A stretch of 64,000 bases of DNA. Source: Wyeomyia smithii (lineage: Eukaryota; Arthropoda; Insecta; Diptera; Culicidae). The position numbers and the translations under genes were made by a program. Of this stretch, positions 37,310-47,349 are shown in pieces. The notes below the pieces were generated by a model that made no database searches, was not told the origin of the DNA, and was given only the letters and a program-made list of their open reading frames with translations. The DNA is taken from the NCBI RefSeq assembly GCF_029784165.1, contig NC_073696.1:49979315-50043314 (forward strand), given 5' to 3'. Numbering within the stretch: the stretch's first letter is position 1; the number at the start of each line of letters is the position of its first letter.

Positions 37310-38712
37310 GGGTGTGCCAAAAAAATCGATGTTGAAAAAGTCAAGGTGCTCAGCCCTAAATTAGAAGATAATGTTATTTATAGCATTTTTGTAGAACATT
37401 TCGATTATTTAAAAAATTGTTTTCAGGTTGCCCAAACGTCATTTATGCAAAAATGACTTTTTAATGCTACATTACCATTCTTTTGCACTTTTTCAAATCT
37501 GTTCGATTCCTAATTTTTTTCAAATTTTTTTTACTTTTGGGGGGGGGGGGTTGAATATTTTTCATGGTTCAGTTCAGCATTCCATTCAGTTTTTTGACTC
37601 ACAAAGCCAATTAAACATCACAGAAAAATTCATTTTTCTAATAATTTTTAGATAAAACCCTTCAACTAAAAATAAAAAAAAAAATTGATCAAGAACTGAT
37701 ATTTCATTACAAAACGGGATTTACAACGAAAATTTACATGAAAAAGATACTTGATATCTTATCGAGGAGCTGAGATAATGGCATTTTCATATGTAATGGA
37801 AAACTATGAATTTTAATAAAAATGTTAAATAACTGTTTTATTTTGGGAGATAAATAATAACAATCTTCAGAAAACATGCATTTTTGGATGACTGATAACT
37901 TAGTAAAAGGTTGAAAAATACGGAAAAATCTGCGAAAGAAATTAGAACCAAAATTGTGATTTTTAGTGCCTTCTAATAGAAAACTCAATGTTGCTTGTAA
38001 TATGTAAGAGATAGAAACATAATGTTTTTGGTAAAGTTTCTTGTTTCAAGATAACCTAAAACTTTGTCTGATTCAAAAGTAAACTTTTTATCTTACTCAT
38101 TGGTGGATTGATCACCCATCTTTCTACATTCACATTCAAAAACGCATTTTGAATATCCTGAAACTTCTCCAAACATCCGTTATGGCTATAATCAACATCC
38201 GAATCACTATTTAGGAAACTATACGCACAAACGGCAAAATAAAACACTGTGCAGTGGAGATATTGAGCTTTAGTGGCGTTTTTGACAAAATGCACAGTTT
38301 TCCATCACATGTAAAAACACCAATATCTCAGCCCCCCGATAAAATATCAAGGATATTTTTTCATGTAAATTTACGTCTTGAATCCCGCTTTGCAGTAAAA
38401 ATTTCAGTTCTTGATCAAAAAGCTTTTTTATATGTGTTTTGAAAAGTTTTATCTAAAAATTATGAGAAAAATTCACTTTTTTGTGATGTTCAATGGGCTC
38501 TCTGAGTCAAATAACTGAATGCGATGCTGAACCATGCAAAATATTCAAAAACAACTCCACAAAAAAAAATATATGAAAAAATGTAGGAACCAACCTGAAA
38601 ACGACCTTTTAGAAAGTCGAAATGTTTTACAAAAATGCTATAAATAACATTATCTTTCAGTTTAGGGCTGAGCACCTTGACTTTTTCAACATCGATTTTT
38701 TTTGGGACACCC
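37310..38712. repeat. 1.4-kb foldback DNA element with TA duplication
   Basis: The left end GGGTGTGCCAAAAAAATCGA and right end ATCGATTTTTTTTGGGACAC followed by CC are inverted, with TA on both sides (37308-37309, 38713-38714). The arms continue about 450-500 bases: AAGTCAAGGTGCTCAGCCCT against AGGGCTGAGCACCTTGACTT, and ATAATGTTATTTATAGCATT against AATGCTATAAATAACATTAT. TA duplication and a GGGTGTG.. end fit a Tc1/mariner-mobilised element. No transposase is present. Confidence 0.85.
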
Positions 38713-39625
38713 TAGTGAAGTGATTTTTCTTTGGACAAAGTGTTCAGTATTCAGCAACCAAGATAAACAAAACGCTTGCAGTGCAACCAATATAACTCCA
38801 ATTGTTGTTATCGTATATCCTAAAACGTTGTCTACCTTTATTAGATTTTATGTCCAGTTTTCGTTGAAACTATACGAAAACAATTTTAATATTCAAACGA
38901 ATAAAATAATTCATTTTGAAAAGTTGAACATTGTGTTTTAACATCAATTTGATAACAATTAAAAGTGCCACCAACAAAAGTGATTGACGATCTTATTGCA
39001 CTGCGCACAGCAACACATTTGCGCTTGCGCTGGATAACAATTGTCATAGCAACACGTTTGGGCATCCGCTTTGTTGCGGTGCATAGACCATATTACGAAC
39101 TGACAGGTGTCACGGATCCTGCTGATATTTATGCTGCTTTGCTTTTACGTGCGTTGTGTCAGCGGTTCCGAGTTTTCTGTCAAAATTTCATTCATGAATT
39201 GAGTTCAGAAACGTCTTGTAAAATGGTCTATTCTGAGCTTTTTTTTTTGTTTATCTATAATTTATTTGACACGGCACAAATACAATTTAATGTTTAACGG
39301 CGCCAATTATATCTGGTAGCTAACTTTCTAAAGTATCTTAATAACTAAAAGCAAATTTTTTATCCTCGCTGCCGACTACGAGCTGAAACTAAATGTAACT
39401 TAAAGCTATAATATTTTGCATTAAAAGCACTGGTTTACTGTATGATGGTTTTCATTGCCATAGGTAAGCACATGTTCCGCTGCTGGGCCAAGATATTACG
39501 GACTGGCATATTGGGTTGTCTCCCTCAGGCCTTGAGAGTATCGTGCGCGTCTGATTACTGTTTCCGGATCCGGGGTCTTAACGTGTTCTTGTCGTTAGGC
39601 TGGATGCAGGCGGAAGGGGGTAGGA

Positions 39626-42600
39626 CTAAACTGGGGCGTGGATGGATTTCAGGAAAACGTATATAAGGGACATGTAGGATAGGTCACGGCTTGCCAAGAC
39701 ATCACGAACAGGAACAGCTGGTCCTCTACCCTCGGCCCGGAGGGAAGTTATTAATTTAGACCTGGCGTCACGGTGTACAGGGCATGACCAAACAACGTGC
39801 TCTATGTCGTAATAACCTTCACCACAGGCACAGATACCACTTTCCCCGAGCCCAACACGACGGAGATGCGCGTCAAATCTATAGTGATTGGACATAAGCC
39901 GGGACATCACGCAAATGAAATCCCGACCTACATCCAACCCCTTGAACCACGGGTTCGTCGACACTTTGGGGATTATCGAATGTAACCACCTTCCCAGTTC
40001 CCCTCTGGTCCAAGCATTTTGCCAACTGATGATCGTATTCTGACGTACAAATGAGAAAAATTCATTAAAGGCAATTGGTCTTTCATAAATTCCACCGTTT
40101 GTTGCGCCTACCTTAGCCAAAGAGTCCGCTTTCTCATTGCCCGGTATCGAGCAGTGAGAAGGGACCCACGCTAAGGTAATCTGATACGATTTTTCGGATA
40201 AAGCACTCAGATGTTCCCGTATTTTCCCCAAGAAAATACGGAGAGTGCTTAACATCTTTCATCGATCGGAGAGCCTCAATGGAACTGAGACTGTCCGTAA
40301 AGATGAAATAATGGTCCGAGGGCATTTTTTCGATAATCCCTAGGGTGTACTGAATTGCAGCCAATTCTGCGACGTAAACAGAAGCAGGATTATCAAGCTT
40401 ATGGGAGACGGTTAAATTGTTATTGAAAATACCGAAGCCAGTGGACCCATCAAGAAGTGATCCGTCAGTGTAGAACATATTGTCGCAGTTGATGTTTCGA
40501 TAATCATTGGAAAAAATTTTGGGGATCTGCTGCACGCGTAAATGATCCGGGATTCCACGAGTTTCTTCTATCATGGATGTATCGAAAAACACAGTAGAAT
40601 CAGAAGTATTTGATAAGTTGACGCGATTCGGAATATTCGAAGAAGGGTTAATATTATGGGACATGTGATTGAAATACAATGTCATAAAACGGGTTCGAGA
40701 ATTAAGTTCGATTAACCTTTCAAAATTTTCAATCACAGGACGGTTCAAGACCTCTTATTTGATAAGAATGCGAGAAGACAGGCTCCAGAAGCGGTTTTTC
40801 AATGGTAGTACTCCAGCTAAGACCTCCAAACTCATCGTATGGGTCGACTGCATGCAACCCAAGGCGATACGCAAACAACGATATTGTATTCGCTCCAGTT
40901 TGATCAAATGTGTGTTTGCTGCGGAGCGGAAGCAGAAACACGCGTACTCAATGACAGACAATATCGTTGTTTGGTAAAGCCTTATAAGGTCTCCTGGGTG
41001 GGCTCCCCACCATTGTCCGGTTATTGTACGAAGAAAATTCACTCTTTGTTGACATTTTTTCATCAGATACCTCACGTGACAACCCCAGGTGCCTTTAGAG
41101 TCGAACCAGACACCAAGATATTTGTGTACCAAAACCTGAGAAATCGCTTTACCCATTAATTGTGTTTGAAGCTGAGCAGGTTCATGCTTCCTAAAAAAAA
41201 CTACTATCTCAGTCTTCTCCGGAGAGAATTCGATACCCAGCTGTAAAGCCCAAGCAGACAAATTGTCCAAGGTATCTTGCAATGGTCCTTGCAAATCGGC
41301 AGCTTTGGCTCCTGTAACAGAGATTACACTGTCGTCTGCAAGTTGTCTTATCGTGCATGAATTTGCCAGACATTCGTCGATGTCATTTACATAAAAGTTG
41401 TAAAGAAGGGGGCTTAAACATGAGCCCTGGGGAAGACCCATGTAGCTAATGCGAAAAGTTGCCAAATCGCCATGCGTAAAATGCATGTGCTTTTCGGACA
41501 GCAAATTGTGCAAAAAATTGTTCAAAATTGGAGAAAATCCTTGTCGGTGAAGTTTACCCGAAAGAATGTCAATAGAAACGGAATCAAAAGCCCCCTTAAT
41601 GTCCAAGAACGCAGACGCCATTTGTTCTTTGCGAGCATACGCCAGCTGAATATCTGTTGAAAGCAACGCAAGACAATCATTCGTCCCTTTGGCACGGCGG
41701 AAGCCGAATTGAGTATCTGATAGTAGACCATTTGATTCGATCCAGTGGTCTAAACGACGGAGTATCATTTTTTCCATCAATTTCCGGATACAGGATAGCA
41801 TTGCAATCGGCCTATAAGAGTTGTGATCAGAAGCTGGTTTCCCTGGTTTTTGGATGGCGATCACCTTCACTTGCCTCCAATCCTGCGGTACAATGTTTTG
41901 CTCCAGGAACTTATTGAACAAGTTCAACAAGCGCCTCTTGGCATTGCCGGGTAGATTCTTCAACAAGTTGAATTTGATTCTATCTAACCCAGGTGCGTTA
42001 TTGTTACAGGACAGGAGGGCAACTGAAAATTCTGCCTTCGTAAAAGGTGGTTCTATCGCGTCGTGACCCGGAGACGTATCGCAAACAACGTTTTGCGCAG
42101 GAACAGAGTCCGGAGACACTTTCCTGGCAAAATCAAATATCCACCTACTTGAAGACTCTTCGCTTTCGTTGACCGTTACGCGATTCCGCATTCTTCGGGC
42201 TGTGTTCCAAAGAGTGCTCATCGATGTCTCCCTCGACGTCTCGTTCACGAACCGACGCCAATATCCGCGTTTCTTTGCTTTAGCCAGGCTTTTGAGCTTG
42301 GTATTAAGCTCCGAATACCGCATATAGTCGTCGGGTATACCTCCCTTCTGGAAGGCCAAAAACGCGTCGGATCTTTGCGTGTAGACATCGGAGCACTCTT
42401 TGTCCCACCACGGAGTTGGAGGCCGCTCTTTGATCGTTACGCCGGGATATTTCTTCGTTTGGGCTTGCAACGCGGCGTCGAGGATTAAGCCCGCGAGGAG
42501 GTTGTATTCTTCAAGTGGTGGATGATGTTGAATCGACTCGACCGCTCTTGAAATCATTTCCTCGTATAACTTCCAATCGATATTCCGTGTGAGGTCATAC

Positions 42601-43313
42601 GGAATGTCAATTGGTCGCATGCGAGTTGACCCGTTAGTAATTGAAATAAGAATAGGCAGATGGTCGCTACCGTGAGGATCGAGGATTACCTTCCATGTGC
42701 AATCCAACCGTAGCGACGTCGAACATAAGGATAGATCCAAAGCGCTTGGGTGCGCTGGAGGTTTCGGGATACGTGTCATTTCACCGTTGTTCAAAATAGT
42801 CATGTCGAAGTCATCGCAAAGGTTATAGATTAAAGAGGAGCGGTTATCATTGTAAGGGGAACCCCAAGCCACACCATGAGAGTTGAAGTCTCCCAAAATC
42901 AAACGAGGCGAGGGAAGAAGTTCTATTAAATCAAAGAGCAACCGTTGCCCAACCTGTGCTCTGGGAGGAATATATATTGAGGCAATACAAAGCTCTTTAC
43001 CTTGTATTGTCATTTGACATGCGACAACTTCGATGCCTGGAATCGAGGGGAGGTTAATACGATAGGAAGAATAGCACTTTTTAATCCTTAAAAGTACTCC
43101 TCCATATGGGGTGTCTCGATCAAGGCGAATAATATTAAAATCATGGAAGTTGAGATCAATATTTGAAGTAAGCCAAGTTTCACAAAGGGAAAATGCATCG
43201 CATTTGTTTCTATTTATTAAAACTTTAAATGAATCCATTTTTGGTAAAATACTTCTACAATTCCACTGTAAGACAGAGATAGAATCCTTCGTATACGCAG
43301 ATGAATTAGGCAT
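39626..43313 (-). pseudogene. I-element ORF2: endonuclease, reverse transcriptase, RNase H
   Basis: The start is taken as the ATG at 43313 (MPNSSAYTKDS), 118 bases after the ORF1 stop. The APE endonuclease spans about residues 14-230, with LQWNCRS, ETWL, GDFNSHG and SDHLPI. The reverse transcriptase follows, with NSYRPIAMLSCIRKLMEK, FGFRRAKGTNDCLALL, AFLDIKGAFDSV, GLPQGSCLSPLLYNFYVND and the catalytic box LADD. The RNase H domain has FYTDGS, AELAAIQ, IFTDSLSS and the motif IPGNEKADSLAK. A cysteine-rich tail (GICACGEGYYDIEHVVWSC) ends at 39626. Two lesions are visible: an in-frame TAA at 40755-40757 between RT and RNase H, and a one-base frameshift near 40230-40255 inside RNase H. Everything before the stop is intact. 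It provides nicking and target-primed reverse transcription in live relatives. Confidence 0.92.
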
Positions 43314-43431
43314 CGAAGGATACAATCGCTGCAAGGAGGGGCCATTGGGCAGTCAACTGCTTCAAAAATGATCTAACTGTTGGGAGGAATGCTGTGAGAA
43401 AAATTTTAATTGAATCGGGTACATTGAAAGT

Positions 43432-44682
43432 TTAAAAAATCCAGTCCACAATGTCAGAAAATTTCACTAATCCAGAGTTTGTTTCATCAACTGGGAGTGC
43501 AAAAGGAACAACTGGGGTTTTAGATGTTTCTGGCAGTGCTGGGAACTTCTTCTGGGACTTTAAATTTGCAAGCCCAGGAGGAGTTTGCTTCGGTTTTTCC
43601 GCAGCACTGTTTGGTTTGTTTGTAACTTTCATTTCACTTTGGGAAATCTTAGGACCTTTTCGGGGAAGTTTAGGAGAGGAAATATTTTTCCTCTTTCTAG
43701 ACGCCCCAGGATTGGCATAAGTTGTTCCCGCTGGTGAATCGTCAGAATCGGTTTCATCAGAGGACAACAGATCGAAGGGGTTCGATGTTATGGTAGGAGT
43801 GGTCACGGTCTTCTTCAGCATCTCAGCGTAAGATCGCTTTGAACGCTCCTTAAGTGACCGCTTGATTTTATCTCTGCGCTGCATGTACACTGGGCATGTG
43901 GAGAGCTCATGCTGATTTTCCCCGCAGTGAATACATTTTTCAGCATTTACACTGCAAGAATCGTTCGCATGAGTTTCTCCACACTTGCTACATCGTGCCT
44001 TATTGCAGCAGTAGGCGGCTGTGTGGCCTAGCTGCTTGCAATTGGTGCAATTCATAACACGGGGTACATACAATCGCACAGGCAGACGAACCCGATCGAT
44101 CGAGACGTGGCTAGGGAGAGCAGATCCGGCAAACGTAACACGAAACGAGTCTGACGGAGTGTACACTTTTGTGCCTTTGACAAGAGACACAGACCGCAAT
44201 TGCTTGCAATCTATGATCTTTACTTTTACGTCGTGACACAAAGCATTTTTGAAGCAGCCAAAACCGCTTGCCAAGATACACTCGACCGACAGACTCGAAT
44301 CGGTTATGACACCGTCGATCTCCACGTCTCGTGCGGGTATATAAACGCGATACTCGCGTGTGAAAAGCTCGGAGCGAGCAATAGCGTTGACCTGTTCCAG
44401 GTCGCTGACCACGACACGGAGCTTGTTGGGTCTGACCTTGGAGATTTCGGTCACGGCCTTGTACCCCTCCGTCAGGTCTTTCGAAATCTGCAGGATGTTT
44501 AACGGTTTCGATTTCGGTCCTGCTTTTGGCAGAAAGAAAACAGTAAAGCTGCCCTGAGATCCGTCCGGGTAAAGCCTGGGGCGAGGGGGGACTGGAGAAT
44601 TAACAGAGGAAGGGTTGGCAGGAGGGACAGGGTCGGAGGGGTTCGGGGATGGTGGCACGGGAGGCGAGGGATCTACATCCAT
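43432..44682 (-). CDS. I-element ORF1 nucleic-acid-binding protein
   Basis: Open for 416 codons from ATG (MDVDPSPPVPPSPNPSDPVP). Layout: a proline-rich N-terminus (1-40); a conserved gag-like core (about 45-205); and three CCHC-type zinc knuckles in a row (about 211-265: CTNCKQLGHTAAYC, CSKCGETHANDSC, CIHCGENQHELSTC). A lysine-rich tail follows, with nuclear-localisation-like runs (SRKRKN, LPRKGPK). Proteins of this kind bind element RNA and act as chaperone in the retrotransposition particle. No stop or frameshift is seen, unlike ORF2. The start is supported by being the first ATG after the leader. Confidence 0.92.
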   Translation of the reverse strand: MDVDPSPPVPPSPNPSDPVPPANPSSVNSPVPPRPRLYPDGSQGSFTVFFLPKAGPKSKPLNILQISKDLTEGYKAVTEISKVRPNKLRVVVSDLEQVNAIARSELFTREYRVYIPARDVEIDGVITDSSLSVECILASGFGCFKNALCHDVKVKIIDCKQLRSVSLVKGTKVYTPSDSFRVTFAGSALPSHVSIDRVRLPVRLYVPRVMNCTNCKQLGHTAAYCCNKARCSKCGETHANDSCSVNAEKCIHCGENQHELSTCPVYMQRRDKIKRSLKERSKRSYAEMLKKTVTTPTITSNPFDLLSSDETDSDDSPAGTTYANPGASRKRKNISSPKLPRKGPKISQSEMKVTNKPNSAAEKPKQTPPGLANLKSQKKFPALPETSKTPVVPFALPVDETNSGLVKFSDIVDWIF

Positions 44683-44967
44683 CGCGCTAAATCTAGCGCA
44701 CTAGCGCCGACAGAACACGTACCTCTTTACTTCTCCTTTCAGCAGGGTTGGTTGTCCGAACGGTCGAAGCTGCAGCCGTTACAGCCAGCAGCACCAATAC
44801 AGCAGCTCCAAACAGCCACCAGCAGCGAGCCGGGTGTGTGATCACTCAGCACAGCGACACAACTCGCTGTCAACTGTTGGCTTCTTCTTTTTCCTCCTTT
44901 GTGTTGAGATTCTCGTATACTGCTGTAGCACAAATCACTTAGCAGCCAAATCCTATTCTGAGCTTTT

Positions 44968-46055
44968 GTTGTGGGACGTTTCGGACACACATATGCGTAT
45001 ATTACCTCTAACGAAATTGAAAACAAAATTTTGAAGACCTTTTTAAATTTCACTATCTCAACGTATTTTATAGATTTTTATGCTTCAAGACAAGCATGTT
45101 CGGTAAAAAACATTTCGCGTCAACGGGCATGTAATGACAAATTCTTTTTAACGTGGGCATATTGCCCCCAGTTCCTTTACCGTATCCGCTTTCTTTTGAT
45201 TTACGGTGATTTCTAGCAGAAGCAACCACTTGCGCTTTTTGTCGGCCATCGCTAATTCTGCTTCGGTTGCTTTGTTTGCGTGACGATTGTAGTTGGGGGT
45301 CCTTCGCGAGCGTGCGCTCTAGTGGAAGAGGACGTCAGACTGCCATCTCGTATCGTCCGGTGACCCCGGTGTCGTCCAGCGCAATTAGGTTTCTAAATTG
45401 ATCGTTAAGTTGTTAATCTGGATTGTTAGGTCCAGAGAGATGGCAGAGGACCAATACTTTCAGCGATCAGTGATTGGGTCAATTGGGTTGGGTCCTAAAG
45501 TTCTACACGGTTTCCTGATTTTTATGTATCAGCTGAAAGAGTGTAATTTTTTATGAGCAAAACGTGGTTGGTTAAAAATGTTTATCGTTGTTTTTTTGAT
45601 TTTCAAAGGAAGAATAAAAAACTGCTCGAAATGTGTCAAACATACTTGTCATTCTCCTCAGTATGTGGAAATAGCGGAGAAATAATTCACCGCGAACTTC
45701 CCTTTCAGTATGTGCCTGCGTGTAGCAATGCTTTCATCGCAACTGCTTCTTTCTGCACTACAAAGTGTCTCAATCACTTACAGAGAGACAAACACACTTC
45801 CAGCTCACCCCACATCTGAGAGAAACATGAGGGGTGAATCACTCTGAGAATATGCAGAAGTACACTACAGTGTACACTGATTCACCGCCTCATAGATGAA
45901 CCACGAGATTTTGAACGGTTAATCCGAACTCCTTTACCATTTTGAGTCTATCGCGCCTTGGTGTTGAAGTTCTATGAGTAATCGTATCAGGAGTTTCGAT
46001 CTGCCGTACAGTGTACGCATGGTGTTGGTGACTTGTTCGTATGCTTCAATGCGTA
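44968..46055 (+). other. Intronic sequence between two transposons
   Basis: No recognised gene. A GC-richer stretch at 45270-45480 (TCGTATCGTCCGGTGACCCC and around) contrasts with the AT-rich surroundings, but no frame is recognisable. Confidence 0.5.
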
Positions 46056-47347
46056 ACGGGTGTCCACGATGAAATTGCCACACACAAAATTGATTCGCAA
46101 AATTCGAGTTTTCATCCGATTGCCATCGAATTTTCAGGGAATGAAAAATAACTATTAAACTTCATTTTACCATTTTACTCGTATTTTATTCACAGTCCAT
46201 ACGCAAATGCCCGCACCTTGGCTTTAACCCTGGCCATAAGATTGTGCACAACCTGTGAATCAACCGTTTTTTGCATGTAAACCCATACTTTCTTCAGTTC
46301 CACGACTGTCTTCACTACCTTAGGTTGTTTAAGAAGGTGCTGCTTCATAATCGCCCAGTACTTTTCGATGGGGCGGAGCTCCGGAGTGTTGGGAGGGTTG
46401 AACATTTTTGGCACGAAATTGACCTTATTGTCCGCATACCACTTCAGCACGTCCTTGGAGTAGTGGCATGAGGCCAAATCCGGCCAGAAGATTGTTGGGA
46501 CGTTGTGGGCCTTCAAGAGAGGAAGCACCCGCTTCTGAAGGCACTCTTTCATGTACACCTGTCCGTTCATCGTGTCCTGGGTCACGAAAGGTGCACTCCG
46601 CTTCCCGCACGTGCAGATGGCTTGCCAAACCAGGAATTTCTTCGCAACATTGGACATCTTCTGAGTGCGGACATGCTCCGGAACGCTGAACTTATCCTTG
46701 GCCGTGAAAAACAGGTTGCCGGGGATCTGTTTGAAGCCGGCCTCCACACATGTTTCGTCGTCCATGATGCAGCATTCAACTTTCGTCAGCATGCTGAGGT
46801 ACAACTTCCTGGCACGGGTTTTGGCGGACTTGTTCTGCTTTTCGTCGCGATTCGGGGCCTTTTGTACCTTGAACGTTCGGAGCCCAGCCTTAGTTTTGGC
46901 CTTTTGGACAAAACTTCGGCTCAGGTGCAGCTTCTTAGCCATATCCCGAACTGAGACGTTCGGGTTTCGGTTGAAGGCCCCAACTACGCGGTTGTGATTT
47001 TTGGTGTTGTACGGAATACTTTTTCCTTCACTTCTGGGCTTCCGATCGTCAACCGTTCCTCGAATCGCTTATTCACTCGCTACACCGTGGAATTCGCGAT
47101 TCCCAACGTTTTAGCGATGGAACGATGCGAGAGATCCTTGTTCTCGTGATGAATGCGCAAGATTTTATCACGCACGAGCTGTTCTTTCGACTCCATTTCC
47201 GCGAGTTTTGATCACAGAACTTTAAAACTTGCAGGATGTAAATAATGCACTATGAACTAAATCCACCCAAATTTTCATTAAATTCTACCCAACGGTTAAA
47301 AAGTTAGAGCAATTTCATGGTGTGGCAATTTCATCGTGGACACCCTT
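46056..47347 (-). mobile_element. ITmD37E (DD37E mariner/Tc1) transposon
   Basis: Inverted ends are GGGTGTCCACGATGAAATTG (left, 46058) followed by CCACAC, and CAATTTCATCGTGGACACCC (right, to 47345), with TA at 46054-46055 and 47348-47349. The 1.29-kb length and the transposase match the mosquito ITmD37E family of the IS630-Tc1-mariner group. It is inserted antisense to the channel gene. Confidence 0.9.
46190..47196 (-). pseudogene. DD37E transposase with broken N-terminus
   Basis: The probable start is the ATG at 47196 (MESKEQLVRDKILRIHHENK), leading into a DNA-binding domain interrupted by an in-frame TAG after GIANSTV and by a frameshift near 46990. From about 46942 the frame is open for 250 codons: MAKKLHLSRSFVQKAK (second helix-turn-helix), CIMDDETCVEAGF (first Asp), TIFWPDLASCHYS (second Asp) and PELRPIEKYW (Glu). 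I count 37 residues between the second Asp and the Glu, which defines the DD37E class. The catalytic core is uninterrupted, but the protein as a whole cannot be made without repair of the N-terminus. Confidence 0.9.
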
Positions 47348-47349
47348 TA

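Larger units (their letters stand above)
39243..44952 (-). mobile_element. Full-length I-clade non-LTR retrotransposon
   Basis: A 15-bp target duplication, CTATTCTGAGCTTTT, flanks the element (39228-39242, 44953-44967). On the - strand it has a 5' leader of about 270 bases (44952-44683), ORF1 (gag-like, three zinc knuckles), ORF2 (endonuclease, RT, RNase H), and a 3' tail ending in an A-run (T-run on + at 39243-39248). Total length is about 5.7 kb. ORF1-zinc-knuckle plus EN-RT-RNaseH is the I-clade architecture. The sharp duplication and few lesions argue for a recent insertion into the channel intron, antisense to it. Confidence 0.92.

Noticed and set aside
37123..37344. Protein-like - strand frame next to the foldback element
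   Set aside because: The text looks somewhat coding (WTQENHAN-type in an alternative frame) but matches no family I know, and its end runs into the foldback terminus.
43451..44557. + strand frames of 65-100 codons
   Set aside because: Antisense to the I-element ORF1, which is intact and has zinc knuckles.
46271..46997. Several + strand frames across 46.2-47.0 kb
   Set aside because: Antisense shadows of the DD37E transposase.
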